64,000 nt of DNA from Symsagittifera roscoffensis (lineage: Eukaryota; Xenacoelomorpha; Acoela; Convolutidae): positions 682,001 through 746,000 of the forward strand of contig NC_087067.1 in NCBI RefSeq assembly GCF_963678635.1. Reading direction: 5' to 3'. The position numbers and the translations under genes were made by a program. This document shows, piece by piece, positions 19,111-30,307 of the stretch (positions within the stretch are counted from its first letter, which is position 1; every line of letters starts with the position of its first letter). The notes under the pieces were generated by a model, which did no database searches, was not told where the DNA came from, and saw nothing but the letters and a program-made list of their open reading frames with translations.

Positions 19111-20551
19111 GCTTTATCAGGAGTGAAAGCCAGCAAGGCTCGACTTTTGAGTGAAGCAGAGGCACGCAGAAATGATAAACCTCAAGAGCTGGCGGCAAAG
19201 AAAATGCAAGCGGTAATAGAGGAGACACGTGAGCCGGAACCAGCAACTGCGGCTCATGACTTCAAGATCGATTATAAGCCGTGAGGGATGCTCTAAATAG
19301 AGTGCAGCAGGAACTAGTGACGAAAGAAATCGAACAAAAAGTGAAACTTGAACTGGAGAATGAAAAACTTCAGGAGCAACTGAATACCTTCGAAGCAACG
19401 GAGTTCGAGGAAACTAAAGCACTTGAGCATGAAGCTTAATGTGATCTCCGGTCAGAGGTTCGGCATGGTGCCGCAAGGAAGCAAGATACAGTCGATAATC
19501 TCAGTGGCTGGACATCAGGTGATCAGAAATCTGAGTGAACCATCCGAGTTCACATTGATGCATTTGGACACATATGCAGATTATCTGAGGCAGGTGGAGC
19601 CACGCACCGAGTCGAGAGCTGTGCGAGCACTACTAACGACGGGTGGCCCACGCACGAAGAAACTTCATGGACGCTACCTAGAGGTCTATGGGCCGTATCA
19701 AGTAATGCTGAACGTGGATGGAATCAGTATCTACACCAGGACTAATGTAACAACAGATGATGACCAAATGGGGCAGATCTATTTGGGAGAAGAGGAACTC
19801 AAAGTCCGCAGGATAGGCCATGACGCCATGATGGAACAAGACGCAGTACACATTGGGTATGAAGCAGATGTGACCGCACATCTGCTCGACACCAACGGAA
19901 CAAAAATCGGAGTCACAGGGCTTCTGGACACAGGAGCGGTAGTGAGTGTGATGCCGATAAAGACTTGGGAAAGAATGGGCTTCACGCGGGAAGATCTAAT
20001 TCCAACGAATCTCCGACAGGCCGCAGCCAATCGAGGAGCTATCTACGTAACCGGAAGAACACCAATAACGGTCCTCCACATGGGAGGACGAGATCTTTGG
20101 ATGAGCTTTCTGGTGGTAGAGAATCTGGACGACGCCGACCAATTCATCCTTGGCAGAGATTTTGTCAGGAATTTTGACGTGATGATTGACTTGAACAACG
20201 GTCTGATACGGATTAGAAACCCGGACCGAAAGTATGTTAAGAGACCAATTAATAGGATAATAACAGACGAAAACAAGGTACCAATTTTTTTGGATAGAAA
20301 AGTAAAGTTACAACCAGGACAAGCTGTGGTAGCAATTCTTAGAATGAGAAATTTAATTCGTTAAGTGATAGTAAACAGGTTTGCTTAGTACCGAATCCAA
20401 ATAGTCAGAGTTCGGTAATTTTAGGCCGGAGCTTCTCGGTAACGCGAAACGGACTGTGTGTCAGTGTGTTGTTGAACACACTGGACACCACGGACGGTTT
20501 CAATCCAGCGTGGAAAGAAGCTTGGCTACGCTTTGCCGATGAGGACCGACT
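19111..20551 (+). pseudogene. pro: Element 1 aspartic protease region
   Basis: Retropepsin that matures gag-pol. The longest open part is 19423-20364. The active site is LLDTGAVVSV near 19921-19950; the flap and C-terminal signature continue to QFILGRDF near 20140-20170. The 19111-19420 stretch is the gag-pro linker (Glu/Lys-rich helical), interrupted by a stop and a frameshift. After 20364 one base shift is needed to continue through NPNSQSSVILGRSF and LLNTLDTT. Matches the corresponding element 2 reading frames throughout. Confidence 0.88.
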
Positions 20552-22128
20552 ATGAGGAGACACAAAACTTGAAGAAATATAGTGTGAAAGACTGTCCTTA
20601 TCATGCCAATAAAGATAAAATTTTAAAGAGGATTAATGAATTAAAATCTATTCATAAATTGTTTTCAATGAAATCCGAAACGGACGACGGCTTATCAAGC
20701 TGCTCGAATTTTCCGGAACGCCCCTCGTCACATGAACTAGAATCTGACAAACCGGTTTTGTCAGAGATAGAACATTTAAAAGGGAAAATAGGTGAGGGAG
20801 ATTTCGAAAAATTACGGGACCTCCTAAATCGGAACGCAGATGTATTTTCAAAACATAAGGCGGATATCGGTTGCTGTAATTTCGTCGAACACGAAATCGA
20901 ACTAGAAGAGGGCACCGTTCCCCATAGGGAAGGCGCAAGACGAATTACGCCACACAAATCGGAAGCGTGCCGAGCGGAAATAGAAATGTTGCTTGAATAC
21001 GACATGATAGAACCCTCGAAATCGCCATGGGCTTGCGGGGCAGTAATGGCGAAAAAGAAAGGGAGGCAGCTTAGATTTTGTTGCGACTTTCGTTACTTGA
21101 ACGCGGTAACGATAAAAGATGCGTACCCGATACCGCGAATAGACGAGAGCCTATCTAAACTTGGTGATGCCAAGTTCTTCACCACATTGGACTTAGGTTC
21201 TGCCTTCTGGCAGGTCCCTCTGCGAAAGAAGGACAGAGAGAAAACCGGATTCGCGTGCGAATTGGGATTGTACCAGTGGAAGAGGATGCCCTTCGGCTTG
21301 TGCAATGCAACGGCCACTTTTCAAAAACTGATGGCTCAGGCTTTGACGAAAGTGACCAAGAAGTACGGGAATCTCGTGATGTGTTACGTGGATGACGTAG
21401 TCATAGCGACACCGACCCTGGAAGACCACATTGATAGGCTCGATGAGGTCTTTGGATGCATGAAAAGAGCAGGATTAAAGTGCAAACCATCGAAATGTGA
21501 AATCCATAGGGATTCGATAAAGTACCTAGGAAGAATGGTGGATAGGCATGGTGTGAGGCCGGACCCGGAAGCAGTGGAAGCAGTGTTGACATGGAAGGCC
21601 CCCAGGACGGACACACAGCTCCTGAGCTTCCTAGGGTTTGCCAATTACTACCGAGAATTCATAAAAGGATATGCGGACAAGGTGTACCCGATGCAGAAGC
21701 TGATGCGCAACAAAGGGAAAAAGTTCGAATGGAACGATGAGGCACAGGTTGCTTTCGAGAACATAAAGCGGGAACTGTGCGAAGCGCCAGTGCTGGGCAT
21801 GCCTACAGAAAAGGGCATGTATGTTCTCGACACAGACGCATCGGTGGTGGCCATCTCAGGAATCTTGCATCAAGAGCAAGAATGGAACGGAAGAACAGTT
21901 CTCCGTCCCATTGCATACGGCAGCAAAGTCTTGAGTGACACAGCGATGAAATATGGCGCACCAAAAGCAGAAATGTTTGCAGTAGTCACCTTCGTGGAAA
22001 AGTACCGTGCATACTTGGGGACGACGCGTGGACAACAGAGCGTGGACAACAGCGCGTTGACAACGCGTGGACAACAGAGCGTTGTCCTGGTTGAAGACCT
22101 ACTCGATGGATCAGAGTTATATTGGTAG
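20533..22128 (+). pseudogene. pol: Element 1 reverse transcriptase and RNase H (N-terminal part)
   Basis: Ty3/Gypsy RT with all core motifs: LEYDMIEPSKSPWACG, QLRFCCDFRYLNAVT, FTTLDLGSAFWQVPL, MPFGLCNATATFQKLM, and catalytic YVDD in VMCYVDDVVIAT near 21383-21418. Then LGFANYYREFIKGYA in the connection. RNase H begins at VLDTDASVVAISG near 21826-21860 and reaches AEMFAVVTFVEKYRAYLG. The N-terminal extension contains SETDDGLSSCSNFPERP, shared with element 2. The frame is lost at about 22020, where a small tandem expansion of GTGGACAACAGAGCG disrupts the RNase H third-Asp block. Confidence 0.96.
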
Positions 22129-24477
22129 ATGGATAGTAAGATTGGATGGCTACCATATGATAATCGAACATAGGATGCGTGATAAACACCAAAATGCTGA
22201 CAGCCTCAGCAAGAAAACTGAGTTCTATGAAAGATTGGAGCAGAAGCAGGCCAATCAGGCGGAAATAAAGGAGGGATTCTCGTTTCTGGACAAAGAAACT
22301 TATGAAGCGCTTCCCTTAACGAGATGGTTGGATAAGTCTGGACATCCAATTCCAGGGCACCCTGAGTTACCTGTAGAGAAAGCAGCCGAGATAAAGATCC
22401 TATCCAAGGAGGACCCGGTCCCCTTGGATCTGTTGCTGCGCTCGAACCTGGTCCAGCAAGAACTCTCTCGCATGAACATAAACAGCCTCTCATTATTGGA
22501 TAAAACGGTGCAAGTCACACCGCAAGTGATGCGGATGCTGGGTGGATTGTTAGAAAGAGAAGTGACCAGAGATGACCCCGAGTGGACAGCTGCAGTGGCA
22601 TCGCTAACAGTCAGTGAGAAAGTGAAGATCATGCCGTCCAGACGACAGCACGAAGAGAACGAGAGGGATTGTAGGACAATAGTTCAGCAACTAGTATCCT
22701 CAATACCCCAAGAGATTTTAACCAGTACTTCTTACGGACAGAAAGAACAGGGGAGCAGCAAGCGAAGGAAAACCGTCACCTTTGTGGACCGGGTTAAAGA
22801 GGGTGAAGAGGTAGAACAAAATCTGCTGCAAGACTATTTGTCCGGGGAGAAGGATGATGAGAAGAACCAGCGATCACAAGATCAACACCCGGGACGAGAA
22901 AATTTGTCCGGGGAGTCTGAGATAAACGAGAAAATTCCTGATGAGAAACAGGACCTAGAGAACAAGGTTTTGTCCGGGGAGTTCAGATGGATGCGAAGAA
23001 AGCACAGACATGATCTGGAGGAGAGTGCAGTCTCCGGCACAACCTCTTCGACGGATGATAATTCAGGAAGCTCAGGAATGGACACCTATTCAGACAGGAA
23101 TTCGAGCTCGGGATCAGAACTGTCAGAACTGGCAATACACACGCTACTAGTGGAAACTCGGGCAAGGGACCTGGACAGAGAGGTGTACCAGGTTCCTGAC
23201 AGTGATCGCGACCTAATACCAAGCGAAAGAGTCTTTGACAACGCAGCGGATGACTTTGAGACGATAGCGGTATCGAAACGTTCGATAAGCCTGTCGCCGC
23301 AGAAAGAGGTAGTCAGGACTGATCTTCAGCCGTTTGAACAAGAGACACAACCGTTGGCGAAGATTTGGTGCGTTAAGATGGAAGAAGACACACATCAGCC
23401 CAACGAGCTGAATAGTCAGATGAGAGTCATGAAGACATACTTGAAGGCGAGATACAGACTCTCGGACCTTCTAAGAGCGCAGAGAAATGATCGCATGACA
23501 AGCAACCTGAAAAGGTGGATCGAGAATGGTTCTCCGGATAAAGGGGACCTCGAGGAAGATAGTTATCGCATCCTGAGACAATACTTCATGCAGAAGGAAG
23601 GGAGGTTATATTTGAACAAGGACGGGATCGTGGCTTGCAAAAGAAGGGAGGAAGACAGAGTCCTATACAAGTATAACGCTATAGTGTTACCGCAACTCTA
23701 TCAGACAGAACTATTATTCAGGTCACATGATCAGATGGGCCATCAGGGGATCGACAAAGTATATCAGAGGATACTGAAGCGCTTTGAGTGGCCTGGGATG
23801 AAAAAGGCATGCGAGAAATGGGTAACAGCATGTCTGTCATGCCAACAGGTCAAGGATCCAAGGAAGTTGCGATTTCCTTTACAATCGATCGAGTCGTCTG
23901 AATTCAACGAGGTGGTGCAAATAGATCACCAAAAGATATGCATGACAGAAAATGGTTACAATCAGGTGCTGGTCATGATAGATCATTTTACGAAGTATGC
24001 AGAGGCCGTGACCTGCATAACTGCCTCGGCGGAAGAGACATGCGACCACCTGATCAATACGTGGATAGCGAGACATGGTTGTCCGATGACGTTTCAATCG
24101 GATAATGGAACAGCTTTCGTAGGAGAGCTTACGAAAGAGCTTATGAGACGCTCACAGGTCGCTCAGGCTCACTCCACGACATACCACCCTCAAACGAATG
24201 GCTTAGTGGAAAGACAGAATAGGACGTTAGTGTCGATGCTAAGAGTATATTGTTCCTGTACATGAACGATTGGGACAGATACCTTCCACAGGTGATGGGA
24301 GCATATAACAGCACGCAACACTCCACCACTGGAGTCAGTCCACACATGATGCTAACTGGACACGAAAAGTCTTTACCCTTAACCTTCTTCTACCCGGAGT
24401 ATGAGGGAAAGAAAACGTCCCCACAGGTCTACGTGAGGGATGTGATCAGACGCCAACAGGAGTTGAACGATTCGTGA
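22067..24477 (+). pseudogene. pol: Element 1 RNase H end, linker and integrase
   Basis: 22067 resumes at VDNRALSWLKTYS-type RNase H sequence, followed by a long hydrophilic linker (22270-23380) rich in Glu, Asp and Ser with several LSGE repeats. The integrase has the HHCC zinc domain (SHDQMGHQG, CLSCQQVKD, near 23730-23850) and a DDE core: QIDHQ near 23920, QSDNGTAF near 24097-24120, VERQNRT near 24209. Frame breaks occur at about 24250 and at an in-frame TGA (24475-24477) where element 2 has a Cys codon. Integrates cDNA; the two junctions in this window imply a 3-bp staggered cut. Confidence 0.95.
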
Positions 24478-26051
24478 AGACGAAACACTCAGCAGGCACA
24501 GGCAAGGCAGAGGAAAAGATTCGGAAAGAAAGCAGCTGGTGCAAAGGCTTACTCGGTGGGAGACTACGTATGGGTATTTCAGAACGTTATACCACCGAAA
24601 GGGACAAAGAAGCTCCAAAAAAAGGGGACCCTTCATGATTACAGAGGTGCACCAGGAGGGACGCTTTTATAGACTGAGTACTGGCCGAGCCGCCCACTAC
24701 GAGAACATCAAGCCACACAATCCATCGACAGAAGACTGGTGTATACCTGCAGACATGGAAGAAGGGGATTATCTAATGATGGATCCTGCTTGTGAGGTCA
24801 ATGAAAAAGGCACCAGGGACAAGAACGATGGAAACGAAGTCGTAGAGGAAGGTACGGATACACCGCTGGACCTGGATCCAAACGAACAGATCGAAGCGGA
24901 CGATGAAACCTTACCCTACGCAGAGGAAGATTGGCAGGATCCCGAACAGATAGAGGTTCCCAAGAACTTGGAACCGGATCTTCCGTTCACCATACAGACT
25001 CGTCAGAAGGACGGGATGAGAACAAGAAAGAAATACAATCCTTACGGTGACGACTTTGTAGTGGATAGGAAAGATCTAAAGAAGATAGTGGAGGAAGTAG
25101 TGGGTCTAGAGGAAATAACTGTGTCACAAGACATTGACATAGTCGATGATCACGACGATGAGTGGGTTGACGACTGGTCGAAACCCGAGGTAGAATTCGA
25201 CGACGAGCAACAGCAGTCATATGAACAAGACTTGACGAACTTGCGTGTCTTAGAGTGGCTGAATGAAACGACCACGGATCCTGAGGAGACCAGTGTCACG
25301 ATTCAAGACGTAGATCGTGAAAGCATGAAATACATCAAGACCGAACGAGATGATCCTACCTGGGCTGCCCAGGAAGCACGACTACTCATTCCAGCTTCTA
25401 ACCTTAACTTGATACCCGGTATGCGATCGACGGGGACGTCGATGGATATTTTTGTCCGGGGAGTGGGGGTAGGACTTACCCACACTGAAAACTTGATAAT
25501 AAAAAAATTAAGAATAGCAAGAGAAATAGGAGACTTAGAAGCAGAAACAGGCGAAGAGCCTAAGAAACCTGACATAGGCAGGGTAGTTGAGTCATATTTT
25601 AACTTACCAAATGAATATTCTAGTAACATAATACTAACAGACAGTGATTTCATACTCACAAACAGAACATGTGCGATAGCAATCACCGCAGACATGAGTT
25701 TTAGGACAGCATTAGCGGCAGATTTTAAGAGAGAATACAAAAACGTGGAATTCCTTTGGAAGCAAAGACCAGGGATAGGGGGCGTGGCAGATACCGGGAA
25801 AATACTTGTGCTTCTTGGTAACGAGGGCGACGGAGAAGCAGCACGTGGACCCAGAGAACCTAGTCTTGTCTTTGACGAGGCTGAGGGACTTCCTTGTCGA
25901 AATGGACGTGAAGGAGCTCTCGCTTCCAGTGTACGATCCAAACAGAGGAAGACTGCATCCTCGGGAATTGTACGCGCTTGTACACGTGATATTCTCTGAT
26001 ACGAACATACAAGTATATCTACATAAGAAATATTACTTAAGTATAGGCTGA
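24478..26051 (+). pseudogene. Element 1 integrase C-terminus and macro-domain-like module
   Basis: The start of this stretch is the integrase C-terminal GPF/Y-like barrel (VGDYVWVFQNV, GPFMITEVHQEGRFYRL), split by one frameshift near 24625. An acidic linker follows (24780-25400). From about 25440 the sequence reads FVRGVGVGLTHTENL, then TDSDFILTNRTCAIAIT, ADFKREYKNVEFL, CFLVTRATE, LPVYDPNRGRLHP and ELYALVHVIF. The pattern of a strand with TDSxF, a helix xxFKREY, a strand xxFLVT and P-xxxxxG-xLxP-xxLxxIhxxhF resembles ADP-ribose-binding macro domains. The usual glycine of the binding loop is not conserved, so this may be a non-binding derivative. A frameshift near 25800 moves the end into the 25806-26051 frame. 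Confidence 0.6.
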
Positions 26052-26441
26052 ATGATGTGCGAGAGAGTGTTAGGCCAAAGACTAAGTTGTATGTAAGATG
26101 TGTTATGTTATGTTATGCTATGTTAGGTTATTAAGATCATGGGTAAGTAGGAGTTAGTGACCATGAACAACTAAATGATTATCTTAGGAATAGATCCAAA
26201 GTTTGGACTGTCCAATCTTAGGTCGAATTCCAAAATTTTAGAAACCAATTGATTTTAATAAATTTTAGGATAAATATCTCTTTATCTGAACTGTTTTTAA
26301 GCAAATTTTAGCGATATATGTTAAGGTGAAACTGACAGGTGTGATATTTGTGACTTCTTTTCTAGATCCTGATTGATCATTTAATTACTCACTTGAGTCA
26401 AAATCTTGGAATCAAAACCGAATCGAACTGGAAAGAACAGA
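26052..26441 (+). other. Element 1 non-coding gap between pol and ORF3
   Basis: No ORF. Contains a run of TGTTATG repeats (26098-26125) and several AG acceptor candidates; the best is CTTCTTTTCTAG at 26355-26366, about 75 nt before the ORF3 ATG. Element 2 has a similar-sized gap in the same place, so ORF3 and ORF-X may be expressed from a spliced RNA. Confidence 0.55.
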
Positions 26442-27407
26442 ATGGACAATTTCAACTTGGATGAATTGATGGACCTGGCGGAGGCATATGTAGGACCGAT
26501 GATAGACGCGATCTATCATCGGCTGATCGATCGAGACTTCGCTCTGGAGGACCCAGAGGTAGTCATGTTGCTGACCGCCCTGATCAACATCTTGGGGCAC
26601 GACAACCGTGGGGACCGCCCCACGGAAGTCCTGTTGATGGCAGCATATGGAGAAAGAGGAGTACTAGACCGCCCGAACATGAGAGTGATGAGGTGGAGAA
26701 ACGGGGCTCTCTCAGGGAGTGACTTGGCGAATGAGCCTGGATTGGGAAGTTCTAGGACTTACCAACCAGGTGAGATGCCAATGCCCTCCAAGCCCAAACC
26801 TGGGCTGACGAGAATGCATCGGGAGATGAACAGCGAGGCGACCTCGTCTGGTTCACCACTGAGAGCAGCTGTGCCACCAAAAAGGGCGAAAGTAGGACAG
26901 GAAGTTCAGACGAACCAAACCATGCAAGGTCTGGATGAGATGAACGATGAACTGAAAAGTACGAAGAAGGAGCTGGACGAGATGACCAGAAGCATGCTCC
27001 AGATGGAGGAAGATCGGGACATGTGGAGAAAGGTGTTTGAAGACTGCAACAAAAAGCAGGGTCAAGAGATTGAGCGCTTAAGGCAGGAATACAAAGAGTG
27101 ATCGGAGCAGATGGCGTTGACAACGGCCGTGGAGAAAGTGATACCTGCAAGGGATATTCCTCGTGGGCAGTCCCCGATGGAGCTCTTGACGCCTCGAGAA
27201 ATGAGTCAAACAACGGAGATACGACCCCCCGTAGAGACAAATCGAGTAACGATCCCGGATCCTAGTGACACCTTGGGTGACCCCGTCGTAGAACAGACAG
27301 TGAGGAAACTGATAGAGACAGCTGGACGACTGGTCGCTAACAAGAATGCGCCAGGTTCCGGGGTGACTGCACCCTATGGAACGATTGACGATACGGGCAG
27401 AGTATGA
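26442..27407 (+). CDS. Element 1 ORF3: small coiled-coil protein (unknown function)
   Basis: ATG at 26442 (MDNFNLDELMDLAEAYVG). A helical N-terminal part with LLTALINILGHD and PTEVLLMAAYGERG is shared in outline with element 2 (MLNAILQLEEQG, TEAVLMVGYTTEG). A Pro/Arg-rich linker and a coiled coil at about residues 175-220 (MNDELKSTKKELDEMTRS) follow. It is stopped at TGA 27099-27101; the same frame stays open to 27407, so the original product was probably about 320 residues. The end overlaps the next ATG by ATGA (27404-27407). Not recognised as a known family; a gag-like or envelope-like structural role would be a guess. Confidence 0.6.
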
Positions 27408-30307
27408 TCAGACAGGGGATAAGTGACGTGACACCACTCATGGGGAGCTCGAGAATCACAGAGAGAAGAGTACGGAAGATGCCAGCGAAGAAAGTGTCTC
27501 GCATAATAGACGTGCAAAAGAATAATCAATTGAAATACAATTTCACGGGAGTTCCGGAGACAGATCCGAGGGCCTGCTTCAATCGAGCTACTTGGAGCCC
27601 GGCTGTAAACCTGCAGCAACCACCGCTCGGGACCTCTCATCTGATATTGGGAGACAGCTTAGTCAGAGTGCTGTCGAATTTGAGGACCTCGTGGGTCACC
27701 ACGGTGATGGCCTTTGGAGGCGCGACGATAGCGCAATTATATCGGATGGTGGAACTGATGAATCCAGGGAGGATTCCCAATGTGATGATCTTAGTTGGGA
27801 CGAATGACATCTCCAGAGGTTCAGATGAGCAGGAAGCACTATGGGAGTCAATGATGGTGTGTTTGTTTACGACCCTCTGGCAGAAATTCAGTTGCGCGGT
27901 ACTGACCGTTTGCACTGTGCCAATGAATACGAGAAGCCTGACAGCATCAGGAAGAAGGCACAACGAGGGAGTCGTCAGGTGGAACAACATCTTGAGGAAA
28001 CTAGCAAGTCGAAACGCCGGAAGAATGATCCTCATGGACATCGAACATGAGTTGAGAGCCATAGATCAGGCCAGACTGACCACGGACGGCATCCACTTCG
28101 ACAGTATCGAAGGACAAGCTTGGTTGATTCGAGTCTTCCAAGAGCGGTTGGACGAGCTGGAAGCAGAACTCTTTGACACAGGAGTGCTGAAGGAAGAAGG
28201 AACAGTGAGTGATGCGGTGATTACCACCTTTGTGCCTCCTAGCCTGGAAACACGCTTGGGTACGGTCCCGGCCGTCACGAACTACAGGCAACAAAGCTCC
28301 AGCGAACCAGGTCAAAGAACAGACGTACAGGATCGATTGGGAGAAGCACCGATGAGGAGGACCATTCATCCTAGGAGAAGAATAGGACCTGTCAACCCAA
28401 TCGAAGAGACAGCAGGCACATCTAGATTGGACACTAGATCGGAGACGACAAGTACCAGTCGAGAGGAGAGACCGAGCAAAGGCTCATTGATGTGGTCGAG
28501 ACCCATACCGTCTCCCTGGCATATATACAAAGACGAACTAATGAAGCTGGATCTTCAGAGAGTAAGCTTCATCGAAGATGCAAGGAGGATGCTGAATGGA
28601 GCGATGCTATCCGTCAGCAGATTGTACTCGATAACCGGCGTAGACTGGTTGATAGCCGCTAGCATAAATTTCAGCTCCACGACGGCCTTAAGAGTTGCTG
28701 ACTTGGAGGGACTGCACTCTAACAACACAATGGGACCAGTTAATGCGAGACTGTTGCAAGATGTGAGATTGAACCATGATGAGGGGAATCGTGAAGAGAG
28801 ACCAGGAAGATTCCTGACGACGAGAGCGCCGATTGGACAACACGTGAAGATATTCAGGCAGCTGACGACACCACCTGGTCATGTGAAGGAAAGAGTGTAC
28901 CCAAAACTAGTGAACCAAGATGGTGATGCCCAGAGATATGGCGGATTGACAGCGATAAAGAAAGATGAAACCATCTTCGCCGCCTATGACAAAGCAGAGA
29001 TGAGGAAGGCCAAGATTATGGTAGTAGCGAATTCAGAGTTCGTGTACACTTCCAAGTCTTTGTTTTGGCCGGACGTCATAATGTTGGCAGCGGTCGACCT
29101 GGACCTACTGCAATCAGTATCTTTGGCTATAGGGGTACAAAGGCAGACGGACATGAATCCAATTACGATTGTGTTTGCTGGCATCAATGACCATCTACAC
29201 AGTAGAGGTTTTCTGAGCAGACTCAGAGATCCTACAACAGCAGAAAACGCAGTATGGCCAGCGATAAAAGACATCCTTGAGTCGATGGGTGAAGTGGTGG
29301 ATGCAACGAAGGAGGGGTCATTCAATAAAGTGGCATTGAGAGTAGTATTCGCGTTGTCTCCGGGATATGCACATCTCCCGGATGGACTGAAATTCGTGTA
29401 TGCAATTGTGGCCTTACTCTCGGAAGGAAAATATGATGTGATCATATCAGCCCCGAATCGCCTGATAGAAATGGATAACCTGAGGCCACTTAAGGCTGAA
29501 CTGCCTGCAGTATGGTCAGATATCTCAAACGCGATGAGAGGATTCAAGGACCACGCGCTACACATGTTAGTGTTGGACGAAGTGCTGGGGTTGGAACTGT
29601 CCAATTTCAGTCGACAACTCAAACTGAAACCGGGAATAGACGACGACCATCGAGTGATCACGGCAATGTCCAACGACTTATGGTTCCGAGCAATGGAAGT
29701 GGCAGGTGAAGACACAAGAAGGAAAAATTCACTGGAGACGAGAGCTCATCTGGAGGCGATGGTTCTGAGAACCAAGCCGGAAGCCAACCAGTGGCTACAC
29801 CTGAACCCTAGAGTAGTGGCATTGGGTGCAGATGCTTTTGAGCAAGGCCCCGTGATGATCACGAAGATACATGCCTACTTGTTGAAGGAGGTGAACCTGG
29901 CGGAAAATGCCGGAGAAAAGACCGCTGAGTTTGTAAACAGAATGTGTCAGATTACTCTGGAAACCTTCTGGACCCAGGAAGTGAAAGGACAGGAGGGCTT
30001 TGAAAGGACAGACAGCATGCTAGAAGGGTTGGGAGCCGGATGGACCGCGTCCTTCTTGGCAAAAGTTTACCCGAAAGTCTCGCACTATTTGATAAAGGAA
30101 TTCCTCCACGCAGTAGTGAGAGTATCGATAGTGGAATTAATAGCCTTTTTCGTGACATTCGGAGCGGAGAGTTTCGTGAAAGGACCGGCGATGCTGCTCA
30201 CCGATGGAATTCAGAACCTGCGGCTAGACGGACTTCTGACATTGATTGCAATTACCCACGGAAACTTGGGAGGACTAATGGAACTGCACGTTGTCCAGAG
30301 CAGATGA
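27404..30307 (+). CDS. Element 1 ORF-X, part 1: SGNH/GDSL hydrolase domain plus unknown region
   Basis: An uninterrupted 967-codon frame. Residues about 70-260 are an SGNH-type esterase domain: block I ILGDSLVRV (27645-27670), a Gly block FGGATIAQL, block III VGTNDISRG (27797-27822) and block V TDGIHFDS (28083-28106), so Ser, Gly, Asn and His are all kept. After a Ser/Thr/Arg linker (28230-28500) a second conserved region includes VVANSEFVYTSKSLFWPD and IVFAGINDHLHSRGFL; the GxND and following SPGYAHLP pattern suggest a second, degenerate SGNH-like fold. The rest, to 30307, is helical and unassigned. SGNH esterases are known in CR1-type LINE ORF1 proteins; here the domain sits downstream of a Gypsy pol. 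Confidence 0.8.
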   Translation: MIRQGISDVTPLMGSSRITERRVRKMPAKKVSRIIDVQKNNQLKYNFTGVPETDPRACFNRATWSPAVNLQQPPLGTSHLILGDSLVRVLSNLRTSWVTTVMAFGGATIAQLYRMVELMNPGRIPNVMILVGTNDISRGSDEQEALWESMMVCLFTTLWQKFSCAVLTVCTVPMNTRSLTASGRRHNEGVVRWNNILRKLASRNAGRMILMDIEHELRAIDQARLTTDGIHFDSIEGQAWLIRVFQERLDELEAELFDTGVLKEEGTVSDAVITTFVPPSLETRLGTVPAVTNYRQQSSSEPGQRTDVQDRLGEAPMRRTIHPRRRIGPVNPIEETAGTSRLDTRSETTSTSREERPSKGSLMWSRPIPSPWHIYKDELMKLDLQRVSFIEDARRMLNGAMLSVSRLYSITGVDWLIAASINFSSTTALRVADLEGLHSNNTMGPVNARLLQDVRLNHDEGNREERPGRFLTTRAPIGQHVKIFRQLTTPPGHVKERVYPKLVNQDGDAQRYGGLTAIKKDETIFAAYDKAEMRKAKIMVVANSEFVYTSKSLFWPDVIMLAAVDLDLLQSVSLAIGVQRQTDMNPITIVFAGINDHLHSRGFLSRLRDPTTAENAVWPAIKDILESMGEVVDATKEGSFNKVALRVVFALSPGYAHLPDGLKFVYAIVALLSEGKYDVIISAPNRLIEMDNLRPLKAELPAVWSDISNAMRGFKDHALHMLVLDEVLGLELSNFSRQLKLKPGIDDDHRVITAMSNDLWFRAMEVAGEDTRRKNSLETRAHLEAMVLRTKPEANQWLHLNPRVVALGADAFEQGPVMITKIHAYLLKEVNLAENAGEKTAEFVNRMCQITLETFWTQEVKGQEGFERTDSMLEGLGAGWTASFLAKVYPKVSHYLIKEFLHAVVRVSIVELIAFFVTFGAESFVKGPAMLLTDGIQNLRLDGLLTLIAITHGNLGGLMELHVVQSR

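Noticed and set aside
30040-30290. N-terminal ~85 codons of the long frame beginning at 30040
   Set aside because: Overlaps the conserved end of the preceding ORF-X frame in another phase and has no match in element 2; the frame becomes real only after about 30290.
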